Origin: Siphonodentalium dalli
Taxonomy: Eukaryota > Mollusca > Scaphopoda > Gadilida > Siphonodentaliidae
Direction: 5' to 3'
Length of the DNA: 64,000 bases
Assembly (NCBI GenBank): GCA_032622095.1
Contig: CP136068.1
Span: forward strand, 183,898,796-183,962,795
Both the position numbers and the translations under genes were made by a program. Numbering within the stretch: position 1 is the stretch's first letter; each line of letters begins with the position of its first letter. The notes below the pieces were generated by a model that worked only from the letters and a program-made list of their open reading frames with translations, ran no database searches and had not been told where the DNA came from. Shown piece after piece: positions 10,261 through 21,924 of this stretch.

Positions 10261-11011
10261 TAAATTAATATGTAAGTTCAATTGTGTTTTTAAATATACA
10301 ATTGACATTTATTCTGAATATAAAAACTTCATTGTTAAATGTATAATAGAGACAATAAGGGGGCTTAAAGGCACGGGAGGCCTTATAGTTGTCGAAAATA
10401 TTCATATTTGTTTCAATCACCGTAAACAGAAAAACATTAAAACGCATACAGTTTTGTTCATATATACCATGACCATCGCGTAAACAGCATGCTATCATAA
10501 AGACCTACCTAAGACCTACCTAAGCAGGAGCCTGATTGTGTTACAGAAGGCAGCACAGTGTTACTGGCTAATCACACACAAATGATATAAATGCTCTTTA
10601 TTCGTTCCATATCAAAATTCAGCAACATTGAACGCTCTTTATGTTTACCATCATAATATAAACAAACACCAGGAAAGTACCTTTTTATGCTTTTGTTTAC
10701 ATAAGAATGGTCAAGCATATGACAATAACATACTGTTTATGCGATATTTCTTATTTGTATACGGACAAAGTCTGTCTGCATTTTAATATTCTTTCTGTTT
10801 GTGGCGGTTTTTGACCGGTGGAAATATTTTCACAGCATACCCACCGCCAAGGCCTCCCGTACCTTTAAACTTTAAATATCAACAATTTCTCGTTACAGTT
10901 ATGGGTTTCTAAAATTGCAAGTGGCCAAACAAGATACTGTGTACATTCGCGAAATGAAACTATACAAAGTACCTGTATCTTGTTCTGCCTCTTAAAATTG
11001 TATAAATAGAG
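10261..11011. other. No supported gene
   Basis: AT-rich sequence with no gene. It carries two minus-strand copies of the AAAGAGCG-type motif (GCTCTTTATT near 10593 and ACGCTCTTTATG near 10631). Confidence 0.5.
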
Positions 11012-11154
11012 GATCTCACATGAGTTCCTATTTTATACGGAATTTATCAACCGAGTTCACTAAATTCGATTTGAGCCGAGGTTTACCGAGGCTCAAATAG
11101 AATTTAGAGGACGAGGTTGATAAATTACGTATAAAATAGGACGAGTGTGAGATA
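11012..11154. repeat. Imperfect palindrome (~143 bp)
   Basis: The left arm contains CCTATTTTATACG, TTTATCAACC and AAATTCGATTTGAGCC; the right arm has the complements GGCTCAAATAGAATTT, GGTTGATAAATTACGT and ATAAAATAGGACG, with a short loop near 11083. The outer bases pair as ATCTCACA with TGTGAGAT. It looks like a short foldback element. Confidence 0.7.
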
Positions 11155-11882
11155 CCTTTTATCACATGATCAAATAAACCCGAAGCAACGCGAAATATTC
11201 ATCGAAAACAACAATCATAAACTACAGCGATCGCAAGTTATCTGAAGAACGCCGTGACGTCATCGCACGCGCTGATATTAAACGTGTCTATTACCGATAA
11301 TTATGAAACTGCTTTTATGGCCAAATTATGTGATAAACCTATATACGCAACAAAAAATATATTGATTGCTAATAATTACATCCCGACACATGATTTTCAA
11401 TATATTTATAGAAAGAGTTACCTCAAATATGTCGGTTGCAAAAAAAATATATAACAATTTCTGTTATTTGAGTATCCTGTTCAAACGATAGGAAAAAAAA
11501 TCATCACACATGACAAAACAAGCACTGTATGTGCCTTAATAAACATCGTAACCCTGTATTTTTAAATGCACATATTCTAGGACGGGTGATGTGTAATAAA
11601 CAGAAAGACACTTGTATTAATGGATTTGTTGATACGGCACTTGTGCCATTGAGGAAAGATAGAACTCTAGGGTGTGCTGTTCATTCCGTCATTGTGCGCT
11701 AGCACTCGTGTCATATCAACAAACCCATAAACAAAATTGTGTAATTCTGAGTATATACAGCATGGTTTCAATAGCTGTTTCATGAATCATGCAGATTGCA
11801 GGTTTACTGTTCAGGTACTAGCCCAAGTCTTTTCGGTATGCAACAACTTGAGATATCGAATACAGTAATGCCCCGAGTATAA
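11155..11882. other. No supported gene
   Basis: AT-rich. A 66-codon frame at 11254-11454 has no family resemblance. A CRE-like TGACGTCA lies near 11253. Confidence 0.5.
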
Positions 11883-12057
11883 TCGACTCCTTAAACACAG
11901 TAGAATTATGGGTAACTTTTCAGGATTTAGTCGGAAATATGGCTTGTTGCCATTCATCGGAAAGCTCTCTGAGAGCTTTCCGATGAATGGCAACAAGCCA
12001 TATTTCCGACTAAATCCTGAAAAGTTACCCATAATTCTGCTGTGGTTAAGGAGTTGA
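11883..12057. repeat. Near-perfect snap-back palindrome, ~87-bp arms, no loop
   Basis: The two arms meet at about 11970 (AAGCTCTCTGAGAGCTTT) and are complementary outwards to about 11883 and 12057 with only scattered mismatches (for example AAACACAG versus the complement of CTGTGGTT). Weaker pairing continues further out (CAGTAATGC near 11866; GCATTACTG near 12067). A foldback with essentially no spacer is unusual, because such sequences tend to be deleted or resolved. The open frame on the minus strand only reflects the mirror symmetry. Confidence 0.85.
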
Positions 12058-12075
12058 TTACTTAGAGCATTACTG

Positions 12076-12848
12076 CAGTTGAAACTGTTTTGGATCGAGT
12101 CCTGTACGGCTACTCTTCTATAACCTCTCAAGATTTTGAAGTGTTGAATGGGTCACCATGAATCGCTCAATTAAATAATCGCAACGGTGTTGAGTGTTTT
12201 GCTTATCGCTCACTATTTACTGCTGTATATAAACAAACGATTGACTCACACAAAGTGTGTTTTGTGGATAATAACGCATTCATATGAACATTATCCTATA
12301 CTATTAGTATATTCTTGGGAAACTTTTTGTAAATGTTATTTATAAATTATAACCTATAACGAAGGCCATCCATTCCTTTAAGTTCCAAAGATATAAGGAG
12401 AATCACTGCATTTTAATTGCATACCGCATCCATCGTGGTGCTGTTTTGTGTTCAAGTGACAACCTTACCATGGTGTTGGAAATTACTGCAGTGTAATACC
12501 ACAGCATTACCTGGGTAACACCACGTTAGAGATGGTCAATTACTTTAAGTATATGCAGGTTTGAAATCATCACGCTTGGGAAAGGCTGCCCTCTATGTTC
12601 CTATAAAAAAGCGTCACTTTGACCTAATCTGACGAAATACTGGTAGTGCTACAATCAAGATAACTTCAACCCACAATTCTGGGCGTAAAGTCCATTATAG
12701 AAGAGTATCGGGATGGGACTCGGTCCAAAACAGCATCAACCCAACCGATACCACAAGTTGTGGACAGGGAAAACTTGGTCTAAACAGGTACTAGTACATG
12801 CATGTATTACAAGCATTAAAGGGTACACTAAATCCGGCCATTTATGAG
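12076..12848. other. No supported gene
   Basis: No coding region or repeat with a second copy was recognised. Confidence 0.5.
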
Positions 12849-13056
12849 ACCATCTCCTTGTATACTCAACAGAATATATGCAACAAATGAATGAATTTGC
12901 CCCATGGATAAGTGCAACACCTGTGTGCTATATGAACAATGCAAACATGGTATTTATAATGATAATGAATTATTGGCTGGAGTCATAAATTCATTTTCAT
13001 TATAATTTATACCATGTTGTTTGCATATATTCTGCTGAGAATAAAAGGAGATGCTC
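12849..13056. repeat. Inverted-repeat element (~208 bp)
   Basis: Outer arms ACCATCTCCTTGTATACTCA and CAGAATATATGCAA at the left pair with TTGCATATATTCTG, TGAGAATAAAAGGAGATG at the right. A second nested pair (GCAAACATGGTATTTATAAT and ATAATTTATACCATGTTGTT) lies inside. The size and structure fit a MITE; no second copy was found in the window. Confidence 0.65.
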
Positions 13057-13901
13057 TTAATGCTCAGTGTAAAACACTGCAAATATGGAACTTAAAGAGC
13101 TTTTGTCTATCTTCTACTGGAAACAACTGTTAAATTTATTAAGACTTTATCAAGTCTTTTCATAGTATATAGTCTCCATGTTTAATAGTATAGCACTAGT
13201 ACTCACTAGTATTTCCAGACTTTTTGTGATAAAAATGCGGATAAAAGTGCAGAATTCTAAATTGATGCATTAAGTTGCAAAATTTTAAATTGATGCATTA
13301 AGTGCATGAGCGGCTTTAGAGTTCTTTGAAGTGCGGTCATGCAAAATAACATAAAAGTTTGTAAAACAAGGTACATGTACATACTATGATTATAGCGGTA
13401 TGAAGTGTCTGGAGCACCTTTGATGGATAAAAGCGAATGTATACAGGCCTTAAAATTTTGCAAGAATCAAACTATAGCATTTCTACATCAAATCAGCTGC
13501 TTTTTACCAGACTCAAACGAAGAATCATGATTCTGACTCTCATCACACTAAAATCCCTACAAAATAATCTACTGGTGTGCAGATATTTCATTGAGTGTTT
13601 CAAATCATTTTAAAGGGACCCAAGGCACTCATAGTGAGTAAATATGCCAAACATATAACATACAACAGTTCGTAAAAACATCACCACTCAGAAAAACATG
13701 AATTCCTGATTCCTATATTAATTATTGAAAGTTTTCCAATAACGAAATTTCTCCTGTTGGAACCATTGCTATGTAAACAAGACTGTTACAGTGATTTGTC
13801 AACAAACATTGCTACTAGTAATCGCGTAGAAGGTTAAACATATTTTAGTCTATTAAAATATTATTTTCAGAATATTTTTCAATGCTTTGGCCATGCAATG
13901 T
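13057..13901. other. No supported gene; one repeat fragment
   Basis: A segment at about 13757-13890 (ATGTAAACAAGACTGTTACA, then TTTTCAGAATATTT) resembles the duplicated sequence at 29282-29600. A short direct repeat (AAATTGATGCATTAAGT) lies near 13258 and 13285. No gene. Confidence 0.5.
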
Positions 13902-14163
13902 TTAACCCTTTCATGATGGGAGCTGCGCTGGTACAGCATTAAAGATCATGTACCAGTGAATTCTTGTATATATGCAAGTCTCACATAGGAAGCCTCATAT
14001 GTATAAGAGAATGCACTGGATTACAAGGTCAAGGTAAATATTGTTAGGCCATGTATTCTCTTATATATGTGAGGCTCCATTTTGGAGACTCGCAAATATA
14101 AGAGAATGCATTGGCGCAGGGTTTTAGCAACATTTCAAGAATCTCCAGTCATGGAAGGGTTAA
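13902..14163 (+). mobile_element. TTAA-flanked hairpin MITE (piggyBac-type ends), copy 1
   Basis: Bounded by TTAACCCTTTCATGATGGGA (13902) and its inverted counterpart CCAGTCATGGAAGGGTTAA ending at 14163. TTAA target duplication plus CCCTT ends is the signature of piggyBac-type elements. Two internal hairpins (about 13949-14024 and 14045-14125) carry the arm CATTCTCTTATATATG and its complement. It is non-coding, so it needs a transposase supplied from elsewhere. Confidence 0.75.
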
Positions 14164-15900
14164 GTTTTTATTAAACTTTGGCATCTTATTGGACTTATTC
14201 AACATTGGATGGTAATGTCACTGTAACAGTGATGTTTATCAGAATTGCTAGCATGCAATGACATTCTTTCATATAAATTAATTAACTCACAGAATATCGA
14301 AAGACCAGATATGAGTATAATATAAATTTATCACCCCATTTTATGCAGGGATACAAAAAATAAAGATAACATATGTTATGCTTTAAAGTCAGCATGGACA
14401 ATTAAAGGTAAACAATCTGAATTGATGGTCTCCATACCATCAGATTCCAAGAACAACATTTCTTAATCGATTAAATACCAAAACATAATGCTAACTAAGT
14501 ACTGTCAACTCTAGTGTAACATTTTCCAAAACATGTTATATATCAACATTTTGTTCATTCGCAACTTGGTATCAAGATTAGGTCAGTCGACTCAGTCGGC
14601 TTGTTGAATATTTGCTAGGCCGGGAAATATTCAAGGCGGTGAAAAATAACAGATTTCAAAAATTTATATTTTGTAACTCAGAACTTTAAAGGGTGTGTTC
14701 CTCGACTCGAATCAATTATTTTTACCCCCGAAGCCAAAGAAATAGTAATTGAGGAGCGTGAACTCGGATTATCTATCTTTAAATGTGCATGTATGGTACA
14801 TGTATAAGCCACTTTAAGCTCCTTGTACAGATTACTTGGTGATACAGCAGGTTGACAAAGATAAAGGAACATTAGAATATTTTGATTCTGTTATGGATTT
14901 TAAGGCCTGTATGTGTACATGAATCTGATTATATTGACATACTTCAATAATATGTCACTTTGTTGTGCTTTGTGTGGAGATTTGAAACTGGTACACCTCC
15001 AAATTCTGGTCAATGTAGTATGAAATATAAAAAAGTTTATGCATACACTGGATGCCATAGTGCACATTTTCTGAGACTCGATGAAGCATACAAGTACATG
15101 TCTGTTGTAGAATTGAATTCACTAACTTCACTTGCCAAGATTTTCACCACATAAGTCTGATAAAATGTAGAGGTCACTGATCGGTCTCCATCAAGGAAGG
15201 AATGCATACATATATGTGTCATTTTTGCCTTTGATGAACACATTGATCGTCATTTGGTTATAAATTAAAGCCTCCCCTTCGCTGCAGTGTGCACTAGTTA
15301 CCAGGTAAGCATGGTACTGGATTCAGTGCATACCGTCCGTAGGTATACATATGGTACATGTGTATAGTCAGGAGACACATGACTCACTGTCACACAGCAA
15401 CAACACACATGTCATCACCATTGTCATGCATGGACGAATACCGATAACATCTACAGTACATGTATACAGTACATGTATCCAGTACATGTACACCGAATAA
15501 CATTTGAAATCCTTCCTCATCCAGTCTTGGACAGAATTAATAATATTGGTATTATGGGTCACCATGCAGTGTCTGCAAGAAGCACTCTGACAGGAAACAT
15601 GATTCTATGATTGGTTATCAGATAATCATATCAGGCCTTGAATGAAATTTTGATGTCTCAATCCAGTCAAGCAGCTCCTCCTGTCTAAAAAAAAAGATTT
15701 TAATGCTTGTAATGACATCAGAAAAGAGGAATGACTGATCATATATTATTAAGATACATCATCAAAATTGATCACCCGGGGGCCGAGTTATAACAGTAAA
15801 TTATATCCATTCAAATGCTGCATGATGGTCAGAAACAGCTACAAATACATGTACCGGTATCATATACCGGTGTAACAGATATCTCCCCCTGGATATATTC
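14164..15900. other. No supported gene
   Basis: Only short frames below 70 codons. Local features are a triple ACAGTACATGTA repeat near 15452-15490 and AT-rich tracts. I found no second copy of the main sequence elsewhere in the window. Confidence 0.5.
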
Positions 15901-17262
15901 CCCACTCTGGATACCCCCCCCCCCCCCCATGAATGACTAAAATAAAATTTCACTCATTTGATATATGTTACTTGAACAAACAAAAATAAAAAATAAAAAA
16001 ACAAACTTAAATCTCATAAAACATTTCTTTCTGGCCATTTCAGGGTCAAACGATATTAAAAGAGTGAATTTTCTTTTAGTCATACATGGGGGAAAATGCC
16101 CAGGGTGTGCGAGTGAGATATCTGAGGACATTCGCAAATACACTCCCCCATGGAGGAAGATATCCAGACAGGAGGAGGTAACGTGTTACACCGGCAGAGG
16201 CGGACTGGGCCAAGAAACCGGCCCGGGAAATTAATATAATACCGGCCCATCTGTTTGGGGGGGGGGGGCGTCCACAGTCCACCTTGGAAAATTCCAACTG
16301 CACACCCCCCCCCCTTGAATCAAAATCAGACCAAATACATATTTTTGCATAATTCCATTTGCACCCCCCCCCCCCTTGAATCAGATGCAGACCAAATACT
16401 TGTTTTTGCATTTTGCATAATTCCATTTGCACCTCTGGTCTAATATCATATATATTCATAAACCATGGTTCTATATATTCCCGGTATGAGACCATTCAGA
16501 TATTTTTACCTGAAAAATTGCATAAAATCTAACGGTCTCCAGACAAGAAGCTCGCAAATCCTAGCACCTCTATATAGACTGGCATCAACTGAAGCGTTCC
16601 TATTTTGTTGTAAATTTCAATTGGGGGAGGGTCCGGGAGGGGTGTGTGAGATTTTGTTGGGATTTACAGCTGGAATCTCGAGATTAACGGGGTCTTTACG
16701 TGGTGTTATATGATGCTGACAAGTTCATTTAATGACAAACTTACGATTAGCCAATTCGGCTGGTTAAACAACACATGTGGCGGCCCATGTCCGGAGTTTT
16801 CCCGATCGGCCAGTCCGCCTCTGCCCCCCCCCCCCCATCGTCACATTATGCTCACATGGGGAACCTGCCAACTTCCCAATTTAGGTAACTTCTGTCTTTC
16901 CTCGCCGGTTTTCCGCTTCTCGGGTGATATATATTTATATATATATATATTGGCAGTACACAATATCCGAAGTAAAACATTTGACATGTACAATAATTTC
17001 CGAATCAATATATTCTTAGAAGAGTGCCATCTTATTGGATACACGGCAGGTTAAACAACACATGTGGCGGCCCACGTCAGTTTCATTTGCGGCCCAAGTT
17101 GTGGTTTGGGCCGCCCAACCACATATACCCCCCCCCCCCCCAAAACCGTAAAAAAAAACCCTCGGATTCTCGCTTGATAGAAAATCACGTGGAATCAGAA
17201 TTTTTCCGGCCCATCGGGAAATTTCCCGGTCTCCTGATCGGCCAGTCCGCCTCTGGGTGTGG
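15901..17262 (+). repeat. Poly-C-rich repeat mosaic, copy A
   Basis: Contains several runs of 9-17 C or G (near 15918, 16258, 16308, 16363, 16826, 17130) and a recurring segment around GGCGGACTGGCC...ACCGGGAAAT, with GTTAAACAACACATGTGGCG near 16764 and 17052. Most of it reappears in inverted orientation at about 21930-22860. Predicted proline/glycine-rich frames arise from the C-runs and shift with their length, so none is called as a gene. Confidence 0.7.
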
Positions 17263-17756
17263 GAGATTCACTGTAAACAGCTGTATATGAATTTCTGTGA
17301 ATACTATTTGTCATGGATGTTAACATTGACATGTAAATAGGAACGACTCATTTTGGGGTCATTCAGCAAAACAAACATGGCTGCCGGTCACCAGCCGGTG
17401 GCCATCTTGGAATTCAAAATTCAATCCATTAGCATGAGCTACAAGCTATACTGTTCGTCTGATCATCATGAAATTTGTCATTTCTGTTTTATAAATACCG
17501 GTATTTCTCTTATTGTAATGAGTTTTAAGCCAAACTCATTGCAAAAACAGTCAAACGACTTGCAGGAAAAAAACATTTTAGTTGCGGAAAAAAATGTTTG
17601 TTGGTCCCATCAAGTTCAACCACCCATCCACCCCGGCATACGTGCCCAGAAATCCCCCCCTGACATGATGGCCAATATTTTTAAAGAAGTCAATCCGCAG
17701 TATAAGTGGTATATACTGGTATGTGTGATATTTGACATGCAGAAGTACTAGTTTGT
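17263..17756 (+). repeat. Repeat segment with direct copy at 21424-21790
   Basis: CACTGTAAACAGCTGTATAT near 17270, the ATGGATGTTAACATTGACAT stretch, ACATGGCTGCC, GTGGCCATCTTGGA and CACCCC GGCATACGTGCC occur in the same order and orientation at 21431-21780. This direct copy contrasts with the inverted relationship of the neighbouring 15.9-17.26 kb segment, so the two flanks of the GC-rich elements were not produced by one simple inversion. Confidence 0.7.
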
Positions 17757-18257
17757 ATGGAATCCTATTACGGCCACTTGCTAATGGCGCTTTCGGCGCT
17801 TTCGGCGCGATGCGCCGAAAGCGCCGAAAGCGACAAAAAGTGCGCCATTAGTAACGCGCCGAAAGCGCCGAAAGCGCCGAAAGCGACAAAAAGTGCGCCG
17901 TAACGGCGCACTATTTGTCGCTTTCGGCGCTTTCGGCGCTTTCGGCGCGCGCCGAAACAACGCTAATGGCGCACTTTTTGTCGCTTTCGGCGCGCGCGCC
18001 GAAAGCGCCGAAAGCGACAAAAAGTGCGCCGATCGGCGCACATTTTGTCGCTTTCGGCGCTTTCGGCGCGCGCCGAAACAACGCTAATGGCGCACTTTTT
18101 GTCGCTTTCGGCGCGCGCGCCGAAAGCGCCGAAAGCGACAAAAAGTGCGCCGATCGGCGCACATTTTGTCGCTTTCGGCGCTTTCGGCGCGATGCGCCGA
18201 AAGCGACAAAAGGTGCGCCGAAAGCGCCATTAGCAAGTGGCCGTAATAGGATTCCAT
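17757..18257. mobile_element. GC-rich palindromic element built of GCGCCGAAAGC units, copy 1
   Basis: Terminal inverted repeats: ATGGAATCCTATTACGGCCA (17757) and TGGCCGTAATAGGATTCCAT (ending 18257), continuing as CTTGCTAATGGCGC and its complement. The interior alternates forward and inverted blocks of GCGCCGAAAGC, GCGACAAAAAGTGCGCC and TTTCGGCGC, so it is tandem and palindromic at once, very rich in CpG, and sharply different from the AT-rich surroundings. Because the units lack stop codons, many frames are open on both strands; they are not genes. Confidence 0.8.
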
Positions 18258-18595
18258 AGTAACTTCTGTATGCCATTAAAATGGAGGCGTTTATTGTTGA
18301 CAATTTTTTTCTAAATTTTACACACCGTGAAATTATCTATAAGTTTTATCAGAAATATGGAATTACAATTAGGTGAGTGAACTTCAAAAGCCACAGCTCC
18401 TGAACCCCCCCCCCATTCGCATGGATGCAGGGATGTGGTAACGGAGAGTCCAACATGTTCTCTGCCTTGTTTGTTCAATGTTATAAAGTTCCATATTAGA
18501 ACATAAAAAAAGTTAACATGTTTTGCACTGATGGAATAATATCTCTACAAGCACTATGCAGAGTAAAGTTTCATGGCACAATCTGGGGGGAGGGG
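18258..18595. other. No supported gene
   Basis: AT-rich with one C8-type run near 18405. Nothing else recognised. Confidence 0.5.
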
Positions 18596-18800
18596 TTCTT
18601 CTGACTTCAATTTCAACTACATGTTTGGGGGGGGGTGTCCACCTTGGGAAATTCCAACTGCATCCCCCCTTTAGTCAGAATCAGACCAACACAAGTTTTT
18701 GAATAATTCCATTTGCACCCCCCCCCCCCCTTGAACCTCAGTCAGGCCTAATTTCTAATATATTCATAAGCCATGGTTTTATATTTCTATATTCCTGGTA
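18596..18800 (+). repeat. Fragment of the poly-C mosaic
   Basis: GGGGGTGTCCACCTTGGGAA, TTCCAACTGCATCCCCC, a C14 run near 18717 and CATAAGCCATGGTTTTATAT follow the same order as 16255-16500, so this is a third, diverged copy of that part of the mosaic. Confidence 0.65.
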
Positions 18801-18839
18801 TGAGAACATTGACAGATATTTTAACCTGAACATTTATTA

Positions 18840-19490
18840 GTTATTTGAAAATTTCAAACCTCATACTCCCCTCAGGTTGGAAAATTCTTCAAGTGATGAC
18901 CATTTCTGTCCACAAATTTGACCAAATGTAGTAAAATATTGTTTTGCTAAACTAATTAGCAGTTTTGTATTGGCCATGTGGATGTGGGGCAATGACACAC
19001 CGGGCCGACCATGGTTCGATCCGGTGTGCGAAAATTTAGAAATCTTAACAAGAAAATTTTGAAATCGTAACATCTACACTAGCCTCAAGCCTTCCTACCG
19101 TTGTAAATTTAAACCCTACACCCCCCACTTAGGTTGGAAAATTTTCAACTGATGACAATTCCAATGACAATGTTGACCAAATGTATGACAATATTGTTTT
19201 CTTAAATTAACTAGAAGTTTTTGACTGGCCACGGGGGAGGGACCAGGACACAAGCTTTCCAAGTGTTGGAAATTTCCAATCTGTTACCCCCCCTAAGGTT
19301 GGAAAATTTCCAACTGATGACCATTTCTGTCCAAAGTTTTTACCAAACATAGGAACATTTCCCCCCCCCCAATAAATTGTTTTATAATCAAACTACAAGA
19401 ACATATTTCACCTATTGTTGGTGTGAAATTTCCAACTAATGTTTTGGCAAGTATGAAATTTCCAACTGTTATACTTTTGACCAAAGTTGG
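18840..19490 (+). repeat. Diverged tandem repeat with GGTTGGAAAATTT...GATGACCATTTC
   Basis: Three diverged units start near 18876, 19133 and 19299, each with GGTTGGAAAATT, an AACTGATGAC-type stretch and a GACCAAATG/TTACCAAAC end. The spacing is uneven (about 260 and 165 bp). No coding potential. Confidence 0.55.
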
Positions 19491-19792
19491 GGGGCTAACT
19501 ACTAGTATACGTGCGAAATAAATCTCTGTAGTTCCACTGGTAACGATGCTACCGGAATTTGCCTGTAAATATCATGCAAATTATCTCACAAGAATAAATC
19601 ATACAGGTATTTGGAGGTAGCACTGGTAGTACAAGTGGAACTATATAAATGTTACTTCCGATGTCTTTCGCTCTGGTAAAGATGCATGTTAGGTGCATAT
19701 TTCCGTTCATATTCTGGCACCATGTGGTTTTCTATGACGAAATGCCCACAAAAATGTACCTTGCAAACTTGCCAGCGTATGAACGTACCCTG
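19490..19792 (+). mobile_element. MITE (GGGTACGTTCATACGCTGGC ends), inverted copy 3
   Basis: In the opposite orientation to 9459-9716 and 30299-30716. It ends with TTGCAAACTTGCCAGCGTAT GAACGTACCC near 19791 and carries the shared interior (TTCCGGTAGCATCGTTAC complement near 19540). It is more diverged than the other two. The far terminus is not recognisable, so it is incomplete. Confidence 0.65.
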
Positions 19793-20561
19793 AATCATGC
19801 CAGAAGCTGGGGTTTGTCCCACAAAAATATTCATGATTGCCAATTACTCAATCAATATATTCACTGCAAGTCTATCACAGCTAGTGACAGTCAGTTGTGG
19901 TGTTCAATTATTAACAGACTTTTTCATTATATTACATTTAATTACATGCGGCAACACTCACTTAAAAAGTTGCTCAAATGTATGCATACTAATCACTTGA
20001 CTATATTTAGACTCATTTATAGTGAAAATTCATACATGTGTTAAGTACCATATTAATAAATAATTTTAAATCTGAATAATGACAAATTATAGCATTTAGA
20101 GGTGTATCTACAGCAAAATTCAGCCCCTCCCTTTTAAAATTGATACATAGGCCTATACATTGTACACATATGGCCATGTCCGATCTGCACTGAGGTGCCG
20201 GGAGCATCCAAGGGCATCGGGGGGGGGAGAGCCTACAAAAATGGCACTTTTCTGCCCAAAAAAGGGAATTTTCTCCGCAAACTCGGAAAAAACAACCATA
20301 AATTCATTGTGGCAAAGATCCCTATTTTAAAGGTATTTGTCGGTTTTTATGGCCGTTTTTGACAAAAAATTAATATTCCTTGTGAAATTGGTGGTATCTG
20401 GACCCAAAAAGTTACATTTTGCTATAAAAACACGAGATTAAACACAGCATTTTCTGTCTCCAGAAAAAGGGCAAGTCCTGCCCCCTTGGTCAAGGGCAGG
20501 GGATCAGCTGCCCCCTCTTCCGGCACCCCTGCTGGGCTGATCACATACTTAATTGTATACA
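19793..20561. other. No supported gene
   Basis: No gene or second-copy repeat recognised. A G9 run lies near 20219. Confidence 0.5.
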
Positions 20562-21041
20562 TGCGCTAATGGCGCACCGCGCCGAATGCCCTAATGGCGC
20601 ACCGCGCTAATGGCGCACTTTCTGTCGCTTTCGGCGCGGTGCGCCGAAAGCGCCGAAAGCGACAAAAAGTGCGCCGATCGGCGCACATTTTGTCGCTTTC
20701 GGCGCTTTCGGCGCTTTCGGCGCGCGCCGAAACAACGCTAATGGCGCACTTTTTGTCGCTTTCGGCGCGCGCGCCGAAAGCGCCGAAAGCGACAAAAAGT
20801 GCGCCGATCGGCGCACATTTTGTCGCTTTCGGCGCTTTCGGCGCTTTCGGCGCGCGCCGAAACAACGCTAATGGCGCACTTTTTGTCGCTTTCGGCGCGC
20901 GCGCCGAAAGCGCCGAAAGCGACAAAAAGTGCGCCGATCGGCGCACATTTTGTCGCTTTCGGCGCTTTCGGCGCGATGCGCCGAAAGCGACAAAAAGTGC
21001 GCCGAAAGCGCCATTAGCAAGTGGCCGTAATAGGATTCCAT
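20562..21041. mobile_element. GC-rich palindromic element, copy 2
   Basis: Same unit types and order as 17757-18257. The right terminal repeat (GGCCGTAATAGGATTCCAT, ending 21041) is intact, but the left terminus is replaced by CGCTAATGGCGCACCGCGCC at about 20563-20582, so it is truncated or rearranged on the left. Internal block copy number differs from copy 1 (an extra GCTTTCGGC unit in several places), showing expansion and contraction. Confidence 0.75.
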
Positions 21042-21423
21042 AAGTTTGTGCTGCTATCTTCTAGTATACATAATTATGCTTGTATATTATACAGTATAAT
21101 TTGTTCAATTCCCCAATGATTATGTATAATTGTGTTTACTAGTATATGCATGGAAATAGAGTATTTGTGAACTCACTTATTCAAGTAAAGATGATAAAAT
21201 CAAATGTTGTATTGACATTTGGGGTGCCACATTGCCCCCCTCCCCCCCCCCCCCCCGCCAGGGGGGGTCGGAAACAAATTTCAGGCATGTATGGCATTTT
21301 TTCCCTTTCGAACATTTTTTGTACCCACCCACCCCCACCGCCAAATTTTTTTCCGTTTTCGGCAGTTTTTTCCGACCATATTCTTTACACCCACCCCCCT
21401 TTTAACACTAAAACAGAGATTTG
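21042..21423. other. Poly-C-rich spacer, no gene
   Basis: Contains a C-run of about 18 interrupted bases near 21237-21256 and CCCACCC-type pyrimidine tracts. Proline-rich frames here result from the tracts. Confidence 0.5.
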
Positions 21424-21790
21424 CGGGGGGAAATTCACTGTAAACAGCTGTATATGAATTTCTGTGCATACTATTTATCATGGATGTTAACATGGACATG
21501 TAAATAGGAATGAGTCATTTTGAGGTCATTCGGCCAAAAAAACATGGCTGCCAGTGGCCATCTTGGATTTCAAGATTTGCAACAAAATACAACACGATAA
21601 CTGCCTGCAGTCAGTTTACCAGTTAGAATTACATTATTTCTCTCATTCAAAGTGGTTTTGAAGCCCAACTCATTGCCAAAACACTAACAAAACAAGCAGG
21701 AAATGTTTGTATTAGTTGCGGAAAAAAATGCTTGTTGGTGGCTTTGACCACCCACCCACCCCGGCATACGTGCCGGAAATTTTTGTTCAC
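21424..21790 (+). repeat. Direct copy of 17263-17756
   Basis: Shares TCACTGTAAACAGCTGTATA, ATGGATGTTAACATGGACAT, ACATGGCTGCCAGTGGCCATC and CCCGGCATACGTGCC in the same order as the earlier copy, but is shorter by about 130 bp. Confidence 0.7.
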
Positions 21791-21924
21791 CCCCCCCCCC
21801 CCCCAAGCTGTTTAAATTGCCTTAAAACATTTACAAATATATGATATTTACAAGACCAATATGATATCATACCGGTACCTATATACATGTATCTGGAATG
21901 TTTTTGGGAGTATTTGGTGCAGGT

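Noticed and set aside
17781-21043. Many overlapping frames of 60-149 codons on both strands in the GCGCCGAAAGC elements
   Set aside because: The repeat units contain no stop codon in several frames and are palindromic, so open frames on both strands are expected. The translations are simple repeats of Ala, Arg, Phe and Gly.
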